DNA from: Numida meleagris
Lineage: Eukaryota; Chordata; Aves; Galliformes; Numididae
Assembly (NCBI RefSeq): GCF_002078875.1
Contig: NC_034414.1
Coordinates: 26,322,637 to 26,386,636 of the forward strand
Reading direction: 5' to 3'
DNA: 64,000 nucleotides
Both the position numbers and the translations under genes were made by a program. Shown in pieces: positions 50,001-60,766 of the stretch. The notes beneath the pieces are model-generated. The model made no database searches, was not told the origin of the DNA, and worked only from the letters and a program-made list of their open reading frames with translations. Positions within the stretch are counted from its first letter, which is position 1; the number at the start of each line of letters is the position of its first letter.

Positions 50001-53000
50001 CTCAGACAGAATGACCAAAACACCCATTTACCAGACATACTGAAGACCGAGAAGCAGGAAAGAATAAGCCACACGAAACAATACCTACGTGGAGAAAAAA
50101 GAACCAAGACAACTTGCCGTTCTCCCCTCTATTGCCGCAAACACGGAGGGAGGTGGCAGGAAGAATACAAATCACGCCAGATATATATGCAGAAGCAATC
50201 CATAGGGTGCCACACTGTATTGGCATTTACCAGAAGCCTCAATAACTCCTGAAGAATTAGGCTGTTCTTCTTTAAAGACATTAAACGTTTAGCTCCTGCA
50301 GTCAATATGGACAAAGACTTTTTTTTTTTTTATTTAGAGTGAAAATCTACAGTACGTAGCATAAATGAGACATTCTTGACATCTTTTGTTAACAACTACA
50401 GGCAGATAATATCTTATGAGCTGCACAGTAACGATAAAAGAATCTTACCTTTGTTTCTTAAATATGTGAAATGCTCTGTCACTGGGAAAGTTAGAGCGAT
50501 TGTCGGTTTCTGGCTGGAAAGAAACAGATTGCACAGAGCATGGCAGCAGCAGAGACACCTGTTGAAAACATAAAAGCAGCAATTAGGCTAATGCAAGTGT
50601 AATTTATCCAACAATCTGACATCCATAATAAGCAGTGGAGAGAGGTGACGGTGAAAACAGGTATCACTGAGTTGTTCAGACTCCAGTCAATTCCCAGTTG
50701 CTAACTGCCAGTAAATACCAATGGCTGTAGAACCTACATTACACTACAGAGACAGAATATCATTACGAATACATGCGTCTCATCTCTCTAGGAAATCAAC
50801 TTTTTATTGAGAGAAAAAAAACACACAAAAAACAACTTTCAGACACTTCCCAAAGAAGACATGACAAGGAGACTCACAGTAGAAGGAATGAGACTTAGCA
50901 TTAAGGCCAACATAAATAAAGCATCATCACCACAAAAGTATGAGACAACATTGCTTGAGGTCTGCCAGTATCTACCTTGGCTGTGCTGCTTTCATAGGCC
51001 TGCTTGAGCCTCTCGTGCAAGGTGGGAGAAAAAGTCGCAATTCGTTCATTTTCAGCCAAGAACTTCAGCGTCCCCTTTTCTAAATGGGAAATAATTCTGC
51101 CAAGACAACATCCATAAAACCCACAGACATACAGACACAAATGACAACATGGTCAGATCCAAAGAAATGTTTATGTCTTTCTTAAGAAGCTACCAGGTAA
51201 AAAGTTCTAAGCCCCAGTCACCCAGGATGAAATTTCACTGACATCTGCAGGGGCTTCTTTTTTTATTGCATTCATCTCACGACTTTCCCATTTCTTGCAA
51301 AATTACACTGAAGGCCAGCACAAGGAAAATTCACAGCCATCCAAATTTAAGACAAATTTAAGTATATTTTGAGTAAAAGTTAGTAACTCCTTATCTGGAT
51401 TTAGTAAAGCTCCAAGAACCAACCATGCTCGCTTCATCTCACACATAAGCAGAGGAAAAAAATAAAACACCTCAACTCACTCATACTGATAATCCAAGAC
51501 TTGAACAGCAAAGTAAACACAATTGTGCACACTTCGGAAATGCTGTCTCCCTGATGGATCTAATGGGAAAAATAGAAATATGTGACAACAGTACCTATCA
51601 CAATTGATAAGCTAAACAATCAACAATGAGCTCCAGAGGAAAGTAGGAACTGCCACACCCAAAGAATTACATGATCTTTCAAACCAGTACCCAATTTCCA
51701 GAAGTTCCTATTCCTTGGCACCTGAATAGATAAATCCCCATCTTTCTGATACTAATGGCAACTAAATTGTTTGATGCTGTATGGGAAAGAAAAGATTCCA
51801 TCTCAGCCTTTTGGCCAACAGTAAGCAGAGCCAAACAACAAGTAGACCAACTGCAAGCAGTGATCAGCTGCTGTTGCTGATCACTTGGTGCTCCTAAGCT
51901 AAGCCCGAAGAAACAGTGAGAAGCAAAAAAAAAAAAAAAAAAAAGTTAAACAAATAAAGTTTTCTGAAGGGAAGTTTCATCTCAAAGCCACTCTCTGCTT
52001 TTCATACCTATATCAAACTACTAACTGTATCAAGAGTAAGTATGAATTTGCCAGAAAATCAAACATAACAATTATTTATCTATATTAATGTGCCCACATC
52101 TGTGACCCAGCCTTTAATTTAAGAAACACACAGCAAGTCAGCAACACTTCTGAGTTGCAAGAACCAACAGAGGAGAGACTATCATATATGTCCTTCTCTC
52201 TGAAAGTTTGTTTTAGCAAGACAGTATAGGTACTCACACACAACAGCAGAAAAGTAGATTCAAACACGATCTAGCAACCCTGATTTATCACGCTGAAGAA
52301 ATACTTTCCATACCCACATGATTTTTGTCAGCATCTCAGATGAGTCCCACTGTGTTTTTTTATGGCACTGAATACTAACTGTTCAGGCTAAGGGCTACTT
52401 ATCTACATCACATTATCATTCAAGGAAGGACACTCTTCCCACTCAGTTCTATTGCTTACCTTTGCTTCCTTCACTGACTTCAAGGTCACTCTCTTCTTCC
52501 TCTGAAGCAGAAGTTCCTTTAGACGTTAACAGTTGCAGAACGAAAAAAAGCTCCAGAAAAATATTTGGTACCAGATTTTCTGGAAGAGAAGAAATGTGAT
52601 ACTAGAGATGAATATTGTGTTTTAACCTGTTTTAATGAATGAAGGTAAAAAGACAGACAACTGTTCTATGGCAAAGTCTGTAAAGAACTCCCTCCCCACA
52701 CACAGCCACAGCGTACATCAACATGGAAAGATGTGCGAGGGAAGGGTCTGGTTGCTCAAATTTACCTCATCAGATCAGACCACGCAACTGCAGCCTCCTA
52801 CAGGTCAGAGTAATACATCACGTTCATATACTTCCCTAAACTTTTATGCAAAATCTATTTATTTTAATAACTGGGTTGACACAGCTTATTCTTTTAGGTA
52901 TTATTTATACACAGCAACTATGCCAGAACTCTTACTTGTTATCTGCCTTCCCCTCACAGTGGACAAACAAGCTCAAAGCTCACAGAAGGGTCTGTCTCAC

Positions 53001-56000
53001 ATCTCTGTCGTTACCTGCTATACATGATGAGTAGAGCTGTGCCAGACACTCCAACTGTTTCTTGCAGGAAACCTTCGCAGGATCTGCGCAGGTCACCAGA
53101 TGGCTTTCAGCAGGAAGGCTAGCACTGCGAGTGTAGGTGGGCTTAGTAGGAGTCCCAGGATCAGGAGCTATCCCTGCAGGAGAAGACGCTTGGTGCAGCA
53201 ACTTGCATCTGAAATTCAAGAGCAGCAACATAACGGGTGGCTTAAGTGACACAGAGCAATCATGTGACCAGAAGAGAGGCCTTCCTTCACCAGCACAGCA
53301 TGAAGGAAGTCCAGGAAGCAAAAACTACCTCATTTCTACTGTCTAAACCAGCTTTTAGCATGACAGTGCTAAAGAACCACATTCAAATTCCTTCTCTGAT
53401 GATGCAGCCTGTCACTCTGGCCTCTTACATTATCGTTTCTTCTCATCTAAACTGGTATTTGCTAAAAATATTGAACCTGTCTTAAAAAAATATTGTACGT
53501 GTAATTTCTGACATCTAAACACTCTGCAAAGTCTCTGAAAATAAGGCTCAGCTCCAGACTCCCAGCTATATTCACAAGTTAATGACACCGTAAGAAGAGC
53601 CAGTAGGAGTATATGGAAAGGCAATGCAACAACTGATGAAATCCCACATCAGCAAGTTAAGCAATAGAAGGGACAAACTACTTACTTCAATTGCTGGATT
53701 CTAAATCAGTAACAATTACTCAGTTAAATACATAGGTATTGCTTAAAAAAAGCCCAAGGTCACCCAGAATGCAGGAGCATACATGAGAAACAAGAGAAAA
53801 GCCATTAACAGCAATATCAAACGACCATTTAACATCCCAACAAAACATCCACACTGTGAACATCACATCCACTTACGTCCAAATCGTCTCAAGAGTAAAA
53901 TCTTTAAAAGTTGCTTGAAAGGCTACGGGGAAGACACAAATATTTTTCACCATAGCCAAGAACATTTTTGCTGGCCTAACCTCAAACTGCAGCAATCAAA
54001 AACAAATCAGTCCCAAAATGGAAGCAGAAAGGTTATCTACAAAGACCTGCCTTGCAATGAACATAAGCACTTGATCAATTAGAAATGAAGAAAACTACTT
54101 CACATTAAGCACTTAAACCTACCACAGCAAGCCTCAAAAAAAACCAGTTACACTCAGCTTCATTTCTGCCTCAGTGTTGTCATCTGCTTCAGCACAAATT
54201 TCTCCTTTCGCCATTGCTCAAAAAAAACCCAGTTGGCTGGAGACTGTCTTAGCTTTGCAGCTCACTTCTCACTGCTACTGAGGACGCAGCAGCAGCTCTA
54301 GCCCCACGCACTAACCTTTTTGTTGAAAGCATTATGGGTTAGATGAGATCATCTTATTGGTCCGACCCAGCCCACGTACTGCTATTCCACCTACTTTAGT
54401 TTATACACATTACTGGAACACTACAGGTGGAATTCAGACTGGAATACATGCTTCACTTAAGTGCACAAAGGTAGGTTTGAATCCTGACCAGTTCAGGTAA
54501 AGGCCCTGCATAAACAGTAATTCATGAGAACCTGGTGGGTCTGTTCCAGCCTATTCTGGCCCCAGTGGAGTGAAATGCAAGGCCTGCCAGGGAAAGAATT
54601 CCACTCATGTCCCAAGGAGTCTCCCCAAGAGCAAAAGCTACAAAGAACACCAGAAGTTGTGTCAGCAATTATATGCTTTGCTTTTTTTCCAGAGCACATC
54701 ACAGACTAACAGTGATATCGTTTTACAGACAAAGGAAAGTCACTCAGTATCCAAACAGCAAACAAAATTAGATGCTAGAATTCACGTCATCTCCCAGCAC
54801 ACACAATTTTAAATAGATAACCGCAGTAACAATTCTAAAATTTCTTAAAACAGAATTTCCTGTTACCCATGTCCCATTTCTCTGACCACAAGCCTGTTTT
54901 AGTTCATCTAAATTTCATTAATATTTTCCCCACATTTGCACTGTTAACTCATTTTCTTCCAACTAAACTATGCCTTCTGTGACAGATGAAGTCTTCAAAT
55001 ACAGCCCAATTACATGTGCTCAAACCCACTCATTTCACCTCTACAACCTTGGAAAAGCTGGACAGGAGACAGCCACATGTGCAAACCCATGAAAAGGCAA
55101 TGGTAAGAAAGCAGTAAAGATTCCTGAAGATAAAATGAGGGTTGTCGTTCCAGAGTTAGTACACCTTTAAAATGACAAGCATGAGATAAATGCATTAATA
55201 TACTGGTCTGACATCAGTCACACTTGGTTTTAGGTAAATTATAGTTTAAGATTATCAGCATCTGCTTTGGATACTCTTCTGGTCATTTCCACTCTTCTAT
55301 CAATACCATCTTCAGATAAGAGAACTAAAAATCACTACAAGCCCTTCGACACCCTGTTCAGACTGTACCGTTCTTTCTTCAGCATCTCCCTCTCCTCTTG
55401 GAGGCTGCTGCTTATTGCAGAAGTCAGGTTTCCCTCTTGTACAGTGGTAAAGGCCTCAAGGCTTGACCCAGCCAAAAACTGAGCAGCTGGAGACTGGCTG
55501 ACAGGCGTCGAAGTGAAGCACATCTTTGGCTTTGAAAGAGGGCGTTCGGCACTCACAGGAGTTGGGTTGATTCGCCTTGATGGCTTGCTTTTGCTGAAAG
55601 AGAGAGAAGGGATTTTGTTGAAATCACCAAAAGAACAGAAGAAATTAAGTCTCAAGACTGATACACGTTAAACTCTTCCAGAAGAACCTAATGCTAAAAT
55701 AAAACAGATATCAAGTCAGCACTGTGAACTTCTAAACTTTATCTGTAGATACTGTCAGTACTCATGTAGCTACGGATTGCAAAACACAGCCTCCTGCCCC
55801 GTGCTGCCAACATGCGTAATTATCAACCATCACAGCACAGAACAGTGACACAGACTGCCAAGCAGCCCCTCCAAACAACTCTGGTTTAAAAGGACAAGAG
55901 ATGAACTATTTTAGCATGAAACCAATTCACCAGCAGTTTCTAATGCAATCACAAACAAACAAGCTACCACTGTATACCAGTAATGTGTTATTCTTAAAGT

Positions 56001-59000
56001 TTAGGGGAATCCATTCTTCCTCATAAGCTACCTAGACTGGACCTTCAGGAAGAGGCTCTATAATGCAGTAAGAGGCATCTCCCAGATCAACACAGAGACT
56101 ATCAATTTTCAGCTGGAATTTTACTAGTCCAACTAGAAAGTATCACTTTCAGAGGCCAGTGCCTAGCTTACAGAGCAAACAGGCTAACATGAAAGCGTTA
56201 TACTTGGTAATAAAAGTTTTAAAGAGTGAAAAAAATCAAAGAGGGTAGTGAGGCAATCACATGACAAACAGCTGCCCAAAAGCAAAGGCAGCGTCACCAG
56301 GGAGAGTAGGGCCTGCTGAAGACCAAAGTGAATGTGAGAATTAGCCAGCTATTTGTCCATAACCACATGACACAAATGAAACTACACACTGATGTCCGTT
56401 ACCAGAATTAATAGAACATCAACCCGAAAGCTTTTTTCCTTGCATCAGTAAGGCTGAAGAGCCTTCCAGGGCTGCACTTGATCAGCAATTGCTATTGTGT
56501 TAAACAAGAAACACGAAGAGCCTAGATAATGCTGACTTGTTAGAACACAGAAGGACAAAGATGTGTTCAGCTTTACAAGCAGCTGGCCTGCGCACCAGCA
56601 AGCTGCAGGCACAACATAAGCGAGAGGCTGAAGGGGCACGGAGGTGAGCACACAGGGTGGGAAGCTGACTGCCTGTGATAGCAATATTCCCCTTTGTGGC
56701 AATAGTTACAAGGCTGTTCTGGCCAAGGAGAACAAGAAGCCCCAGCTGTTTGTTACAGCATCTTTTGTATCCAGACATGCACAACAGAATGAGCAGGTCA
56801 TGGAACAGTAACCTGCAGCACAATTCAAATGAGACAGCGAGGCAGATTCGCTCTTACTTTGTCCTGCCAGAGGCAGCACCCATGGGTGGGAACTCCTCTA
56901 GGTTGTTAAGATTTAGCTGGCTGGGAGGGGATCTAGCAAGAGGCACTTCACTCCGCTTCCTTCTCCCTCCACTCCACGATGCATTTTCATTCCTTCCATC
57001 TTCCTCTTCAGCCAAGGAATGCCCCAGGTCCCGAGCGACCTGCCGGCCAGAGGCACTGACAGAGCTGCTGCCCTTCCTCCTGCCCCGCCTTGCTGGCAGG
57101 GCCTCTGGTGCAGCAGTGAGGAAGCTCCCCAGGTTGGCCTTCTGAGCCGAGCGCTTCTCGCTGTGGGTGAGCACGGGGCTGTACCCAAAGCTCGGGCTGC
57201 TGCTGGACACCACGCTGGGGAAGTCACTGCAAGGGCTTGACAGGTTTGACCCAGAAAAGGAAGAGGAGCCACTGGATGCAGCAGCAGGAGAAAAGCTGGT
57301 GTCTGTGGTGCAGGAGGTCACTGAAGTCCTTTGGGAAAAAAGCTGCACTCGGCTGCTAGTTGCGTGGCCTGCTCTCCTTTCTGGTCCTGTCCTTTGGCCC
57401 CTGTGGGCCTTAGAATTGGGAGTTTTAGCAGGAGTGGAGGGTCCATTAGTCAGGATCTGGCTGGTCTGCTCCCTTAAAAAATTCAGCAGAAAAGGCACAA
57501 AGTCTTTCTGAAGCAAACTGAGGGATACCAGCTTGTCATGGACGTGGTTCTCCTACAAGAAAAGAGGACAAAGCATTAATATAAAGATGTTTCCTCATTC
57601 TATCTTTTTGCTTGACTAGACTCATTCAGTACTGTGATACACAATAAAAAACAACATGATTTGTCAAAGCAGGCCAATGCAACTCAAGTGACCATAGCAC
57701 AAGTCATCAGCCTGAAAGCCAGCCTCCACACAGTCATTTTGGCAGGAGATTCCCGATGGAGTCACTCACTTTGGCCTCCAGCTGGGAACCAGCAGAGCTG
57801 TGCCCTGGAAACAGCAGTGACACTGGAGCTCTGGCTAGCAAGAGCCTGGAGCAACTGGCACCTCTGCATCCAGTGTTTCAAAGTAGGGCATGGATATCCA
57901 AGCAGCTAAATCTAACATGAAAAACTAAAGCCTACAAATTCTTCGTTCCCTACTTATCCACAAATGCCACCTGCATCCACAGAGGGGTGCTGCGAGAACA
58001 AGCACTTAAGTACTTGAGTCCTGTGGTGCCAAATATCAGATCATTTCAATTAAATATTTCTGCTCACTTCAGACCCCCCAGACAGCTAACAGAGACTGCA
58101 CAACTTGAGCATGCATGACATAAACTTACAAGTAACAAACCTTAAAAAAAAAAAAAAACTAACAAAAAAACACCCATACAATCAACACATTATGAATCTA
58201 AACAGGTGGTGATCTTACCAGGGTAACACTAGACAAAACGATTTCATGCTCCATGCATAGCTCAAAGCCTTGTGCACTATGAAAAGTGTGTTTTGTTCCT
58301 AACAGCGCACACATTCCTGTTTCCTCTCCACAGTACTCCCTGCCATTTCAACAATAGCAGAAGCAGCACTAACAAGCAGCAACTTACTCCTTACTATCAT
58401 TAAAATAATTGCACGCACATTCTGCTTCATCACTATTCACATCTCCACTTTAAGAAAGGAGAGCAAACACTATTTTGAAAGTAGTATCCACAAAAGAAGG
58501 CAGTGAGAGGAGAGCCATGGTCCGAGCTTCTGCCATCCTTGACACCAGTGCTGAAATTCTTCCTTGAAAGTGTGACAGCACAGCAGCTCCCCAGAGATGC
58601 AGGAGGCTAGCACAGCCTCGGTATGGGGCAGACTCAGCATGCTGATGCCCTGTGCAGACCAGAGTCAGCACACAAAACCCACTAGGTGCCAGCAGATCCA
58701 GCTTCTTATCAGCTTCAGCGTGGAATTGCCCCACGAAAGCCAGGGCAAGATGTACTTTACCACTCCTTGGTTGCTCATCTGGGTTTAGGGTACAGACAGC
58801 TTACAGTCTGCACACATGGCCAGTCAGCTCCCCAAACCTTTCTGAGCACAACATGCCTTTACTCCTCTCCCTCTGTGTGAGTTAACGGAGGTTCATACCC
58901 CCACTGCAGGACGAGGGCGTGCCACCAGCTCCTGGCGTGCCATCAGCTCCCAGCCTCCCGCTGGCCTTCTCACCACCCACAAGACCCCGGCAAGGCGAAC

Positions 59001-59927
59001 CCTCCAGCTGGTCAGCCTATGGCCTTCAGTTCAGAGCAGTCAGAGCCTCGAACTGTGCAGCATCCGCAGGCCCATGGGTTAAGAAGTGCTGGACACCTGA
59101 AACACTGCTCCTTCCTTCCCACAGAACCTTGGGGTGACAGCAGTGAGCTCTGATCTTAATTAAAGGCATTCTAATGTGCTCAGGCTGAAAATACTTCACA
59201 TATAGATCTCGTTCTCCATGTTATCACCTCAGTGTAAGTGCACCTGGACAATCACTGGTTATAAAGGCTTCCACAACCACAGGAACCCCAACGCTCAGCC
59301 TACGGTGCTTTACAAAGCTTCGTTTGCTCAGACCGGAGCTGACCGTTTGCTCAGCGTCCTGCAGCGGACCCCGCTCCGCGCCCGGGCGGATCCCGATACA
59401 CAGACCAGCAACAGGTCGGGGGACACCACAGCGTGCGTGCAGGGCCACGAGCAGCTCCCGAGGCGCAGCAGGACCCAGCACCAGCTCCCTCCCTGCTGGA
59501 ACTACCCCTAACGGCGGTGCGGATCTCTCGGCGCCGCTCCCACCACCGAGGCGGCGGGAAGCGTCCCCCCGCGTCACCGCGCTTCCCCAGCCGGCACACG
59601 GCGACGGGGCACCGCGCTCGCCGCCATTCCATTACCATTCCATTACCCGGCGGGCGGTAGCGGTCCCGCAGCCTCGGCCCCGCCTTCCCGCCGCCCGCTC
59701 GGCGGAGCTCGGCCCCCGCCCGCCGCCCCCGGGCCTGCGGCGGGCCGCCCCCGGGCACAAACTTTCTCTCTCGGGCCGCCACGGGACGCGTTCCCCGCCC
59801 CGGCGGCAGAGAGCGGGGCGTTGCCGCCGCGTTACCTCAGCCGGGCGCTGTCCCGGCACGCGCCGCAGCCACCGCACCACGGCGCCGACCGCCACCTCCT
59901 CGCGCAGCAGCAGGTCCAAAACCGCCG
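31895..59927 (-). CDS. CDAN1: CDAN1, codanin-1, 28 coding exons
   Basis: Minus-strand exons in transcript order: 59836-59927, 56858-57552, 55369-55593, 53015-53208, 52460-52579, 51481-51559, 50976-51096, 50449-50558, 49676-49765, 48556-48631, 47350-47558, 46509-46623, 45549-45692, 44721-44887, 44052-44133, 43323-43412, 42179-42233, 41072-41205, 40284-40387, 38072-38221, 37563-37626, 37000-37078, 35861-36018, 35613-35720, 35164-35227, 33370-33572, 32554-32661, 31895-32020. With four bases hidden in the assembly gap the sum is 3,966 nt, about 1,321 residues (human 1,227). Codanin-1 binds histone chaperone ASF1, keeps it cytoplasmic and restrains chromatin assembly; with its partner CDIN1 it is mutated in congenital dyserythropoietic anaemia type I. 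Key sign: the B-domain-like ASF1-binding motif SRRINPTPV in exon 3. All phases agree and no stop interrupts the frame. The divergent neighbour is the gene at 60295. Confidence 0.97.
32554..32661 (-). CDS. CDAN1: CDAN1 exon 27
   Basis: Residues about 1245-1280. [20 protein letters not shown] then [16 protein letters not shown]. Acceptor ttttttctgcag. Confidence 0.94.
33370..33572 (-). CDS. CDAN1: CDAN1 exon 26
   Basis: Residues about 1177-1244. Contains [20 protein letters not shown] and [15 protein letters not shown], matching the conserved LSLWKEDF block of codanin-1. Confidence 0.95.
33881..34316 (+). mobile_element. CR1 LINE fragment, 3' end, plus orientation
   Basis: Recognisable CR1 sequence from agaggagggccacaaagatg to the terminal ccattctacaattctatga. 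Only the last part of ORF2 and the 3' UTR remain (5' truncation). It lies in the CDAN1 intron between exons 25 and 26, antisense to CDAN1. Confidence 0.9.
35164..35227 (-). CDS. CDAN1: CDAN1 exon 25
   Basis: Residues about 1156-1176. [20 protein letters not shown]. The following intron carries a plus-strand CR1. Confidence 0.94.
35613..35720 (-). CDS. CDAN1: CDAN1 exon 24
   Basis: Residues about 1120-1155. [20 protein letters not shown] then [16 protein letters not shown]. Donor AAG|GTAAAA. Confidence 0.93.
35861..36018 (-). CDS. CDAN1: CDAN1 exon 23
   Basis: Residues about 1067-1119. [20 protein letters not shown], a Cys/Arg linker, then [14 protein letters not shown]. Donor AAG|GTACAC is weak, but phase 0 matches exon 24. 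Confidence 0.94.
37000..37078 (-). CDS. CDAN1: CDAN1 exon 22
   Basis: Residues about 1041-1066. [20 protein letters not shown] then LSANIA. This region and what follows is where clinical CDAN1 variants and the CDIN1 contact have been placed in human. Confidence 0.93.
37563..37626 (-). CDS. CDAN1: CDAN1 exon 21
   Basis: Residues about 1019-1040. [20 protein letters not shown]. Donor GCA|GTATGT. Confidence 0.92.
38072..38221 (-). CDS. CDAN1: CDAN1 exon 20
   Basis: Residues about 969-1019. [20 protein letters not shown], then a helical acidic stretch and [12 protein letters not shown]. Confidence 0.95.
38496..39105 (+). mobile_element. CR1 LINE fragment, plus orientation
   Basis: The ORF2 C-terminus is still readable ([20 protein letters not shown], then [20 protein letters not shown]), followed by the 3' UTR and a terminal ttctgtgattctgtg. 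It is 5' truncated, with moderate divergence. In CDAN1 intron 19, antisense to the gene. Confidence 0.92.
39150..39970 (+). mobile_element. Older, decayed CR1-like fragment
   Basis: Immediately after the previous CR1 and in the same orientation. It shows CR1-like phrases (cagtgctcctcacagattga, ...gtttaatgtcttc..., ...ggccctgggttacc...) and ends with a degraded form of the CR1 3' tail (ccttccaacctgcattttcc). It is strongly diverged and its frame is broken, so it probably belongs to an older subfamily. Boundaries are approximate. Confidence 0.55.
40284..40387 (-). CDS. CDAN1: CDAN1 exon 19
   Basis: Residues about 935-969. [20 protein letters not shown] then [15 protein letters not shown]. Followed by a roughly 2.1-kb intron holding CR1 copies. 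Confidence 0.95.
41072..41205 (-). CDS. CDAN1: CDAN1 exon 18
   Basis: Residues about 890-934. [20 protein letters not shown], then [16 protein letters not shown]. Confidence 0.95.
42179..42233 (-). CDS. CDAN1: CDAN1 exon 17
   Basis: Residues about 872-889. [18 protein letters not shown], a short 55-nt exon with a strongly conserved Cys-Cys-Pro block. Confidence 0.94.
43323..43412 (-). CDS. CDAN1: CDAN1 exon 16
   Basis: Residues about 842-871. [20 protein letters not shown] then [10 protein letters not shown]. Donor TTG|GTGAGT. Confidence 0.93.
44052..44133 (-). CDS. CDAN1: CDAN1 exon 15
   Basis: Residues about 814-841. [20 protein letters not shown] followed by VLGWLFQ. Donor CAG|GTAGTC. 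Confidence 0.93.
44721..44887 (-). CDS. CDAN1: CDAN1 exon 14
   Basis: Residues about 759-814. [20 protein letters not shown], then [18 protein letters not shown]. Acceptor cattaag, donor CAG|GTAAGA. Confidence 0.94.
45549..45692 (-). CDS. CDAN1: CDAN1 exon 13
   Basis: Residues about 711-758. [20 protein letters not shown], then [16 protein letters not shown]. Near-identical to the human helix pair. Confidence 0.95.
46509..46623 (-). CDS. CDAN1: CDAN1 exon 12
   Basis: Residues about 672-710. [20 protein letters not shown], then an acidic His/Glu/Asp stretch ending DMDEQ. The acceptor gctgaag lacks a strong pyrimidine tract. Confidence 0.92.
47350..47558 (-). CDS. CDAN1: CDAN1 exon 11
   Basis: Residues about 603-672. 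Contains [20 protein letters not shown] and [20 protein letters not shown]. The donor AAG|GTCAGC is weaker than its neighbours; the cut was chosen because it restores phase with exon 12. Confidence 0.93.
48556..48631 (-). CDS. CDAN1: CDAN1 exon 10
   Basis: Residues about 577-602. [20 protein letters not shown] followed by KQLIQ. Donor CAG|GTAAGT. Confidence 0.95.
49676..49765 (-). CDS. CDAN1: CDAN1 exon 9
   Basis: Residues about 547-577. [20 protein letters not shown], then [11 protein letters not shown]. Confidence 0.95.
50449..50558 (-). CDS. CDAN1: CDAN1 exon 8
   Basis: Residues about 511-547. Contains [20 protein letters not shown], a highly conserved block. Donor AAAG|GTAAGA. Confidence 0.95.
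50976..51096 (-). CDS. CDAN1: CDAN1 exon 7
   Basis: Residues about 470-510. [20 protein letters not shown], then [19 protein letters not shown]. Confidence 0.95.
51481..51559 (-). CDS. CDAN1: CDAN1 exon 6
   Basis: Residues about 444-470. Contains [20 protein letters not shown], matching the conserved helix of codanin-1. Donor GTGAGT. Confidence 0.94.
52460..52579 (-). CDS. CDAN1: CDAN1 exon 5
   Basis: Residues about 404-443. [20 protein letters not shown] is a conserved hydrophobic helix, followed by an acidic Glu/Ser stretch. Confidence 0.95.
53015..53208 (-). CDS. CDAN1: CDAN1 exon 4
   Basis: Residues about 339-403. A Pro/Thr/Ser-rich linker, then the start of the folded body ([16 protein letters not shown]). 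Donor GCAG|GTAACG. Confidence 0.94.
55369..55593 (-). CDS. CDAN1: CDAN1 exon 3 (ASF1-binding B-domain-like motif)
   Basis: Residues about 264-339. Contains [20 protein letters not shown], resembling the B-domain (R-R-I-x-P) by which HIRA, CAF-1 p60 and codanin-1 bind ASF1; family knowledge assigns the ASF1 contact here. It ends in [13 protein letters not shown]. Confidence 0.95.
56858..57552 (-). CDS. CDAN1: CDAN1 exon 2 (large, disordered, expanded)
   Basis: Residues about 33-264. Begins [20 protein letters not shown] and continues [14 protein letters not shown] (conserved), then a Ser/Ala/Arg-rich disordered stretch ending [11 protein letters not shown]. At 695 nt it accounts for most of the extra length over the human protein. 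Donor AAA|GTAAGA. Confidence 0.95.
59836..59927 (-). CDS. CDAN1: CDAN1 exon 1 (initiator ATG in gap)
   Basis: Residues about 2-32. Reads [20 protein letters not shown] to a GAG|GTAACG donor. The frame needs four more bases upstream (ATG plus the first G of an Ala codon), which are the first bases of the N run, by comparison with the MAAVL start of human codanin-1. Confidence 0.93.
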
Positions 59928-60236
59928 NNNNNNNNNNNNNNNNNNNNNNNNNNNNNNNNNNNNNNNNNNNNNNNNNNNNNNNNNNNNNNNNNNNNNNNNN
60001 NNNNNNNNNNNNNNNNNNNNNNNNNNNNNNNNNNNNNNNNNNNNNNNNNNNNNNNNNNNNNNNNNNNNNNNNNNNNNNNNNNNNNNNNNNNNNNNNNNNN
60101 NNNNNNNNNNNNNNNNNNNNNNNNNNNNNNNNNNNNNNNNNNNNNNNNNNNNNNNNNNNNNNNNNNNNNNNNNNNNNNNNNNNNNNNNNNNNNNNNNNNN
60201 NNNNNNNNNNNNNNNNNNNNNNNNNNNNNNNNNNNN
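59928..60236. other. Assembly gap (309 N)
   Basis: Run of N inside the GC-rich divergent promoter. It hides the CDAN1 initiator and 5' UTR, the 5' UTR of the plus-strand gene, and presumably both transcription starts. Typical of hard-to-sequence avian CpG islands. Confidence 1.
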
Positions 60237-60294
60237 GCCGGGGGAAGGGGCAGCGGCGCCCCCCGCGGGCCGCCCCGGCCCCCGGCGGCGGAGG

Positions 60295-60766
60295 ATGGCC
60301 GAGGACTCGCCCAAGCGGCGCAAGGCCAATTTCAACGAGGCGGAGACGGAGGTGCTGATCGAGCAGGTGCTGAAGCACGAGCGGCTGCTGTTCGCGGCGG
60401 GGCCGGGCCGCGCGTCCCCGGGCCAGAAGCGAAAGGTGTGGGAGCTGATCCGGCACAAGGTGAACCCGGTAGCCGCCTGTCCGCGCGACGTGGAGGACCT
60501 GAAGAAGCGCTGGCGGGACCTGAAGCGCCGCGACCGCAGCAAGCTGTGCCGCCTGTCGCAGGGCAGCGGGCCGCCGGGCCCCGCCGCCGCGCTCGGCCTC
60601 GGCCTCCTGCTGGCCCCCGAGGAGCTGCCGCCCGGCGCCGCGCCCGCCCGCCGCCACCACCACCTGCACCCGCGCGCCTACGGCTCCCTGCTGCACGCCG
60701 AGGCCGTGCCCATCGTGGGCGGCATCGACACGCTAGAGCTGCCCGGCGCCGCCGTGGGGGAGATGG
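60295..60766 (+). CDS. Myb/SANT-like gene, exon 1 (DNA-binding domain)
   Basis: Starts MAEDSPKRRKANFNEAETEV. It holds the whole Myb/SANT-like domain (residues about 10-85), then an Ala/Gly/Pro/His-rich linker. Very high GC, unlike exon 2. Reading through the donor meets a stop at 60814-60816. Confidence 0.85.

Larger units (their letters stand above)
40388..59835 (-). other. CDAN1: CDAN1 introns 1-18
   Basis: The longer introns (57553-59835, 53209-55368, 55594-56857, 48632-49675, 41206-42178) contain no further exon, RNA gene or repeat that I could recognise, only A-rich runs (near 51926 and 58143). Several short ORFs in intron 1 lack splice context and family resemblance. Confidence 0.5.

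Noticed and set aside
56500..56823. Minus-strand ORF next to CDAN1 exon 2
   Set aside because: It sits in the intron after exon 2, hydrophobic/Cys/Leu-rich without splice support, while exon 2 joins exon 3 in phase without it.
58450..59137. ORFs in CDAN1 intron 1
   Set aside because: No splice sites or resemblance. Composition drifts with the GC rise toward the CpG island.
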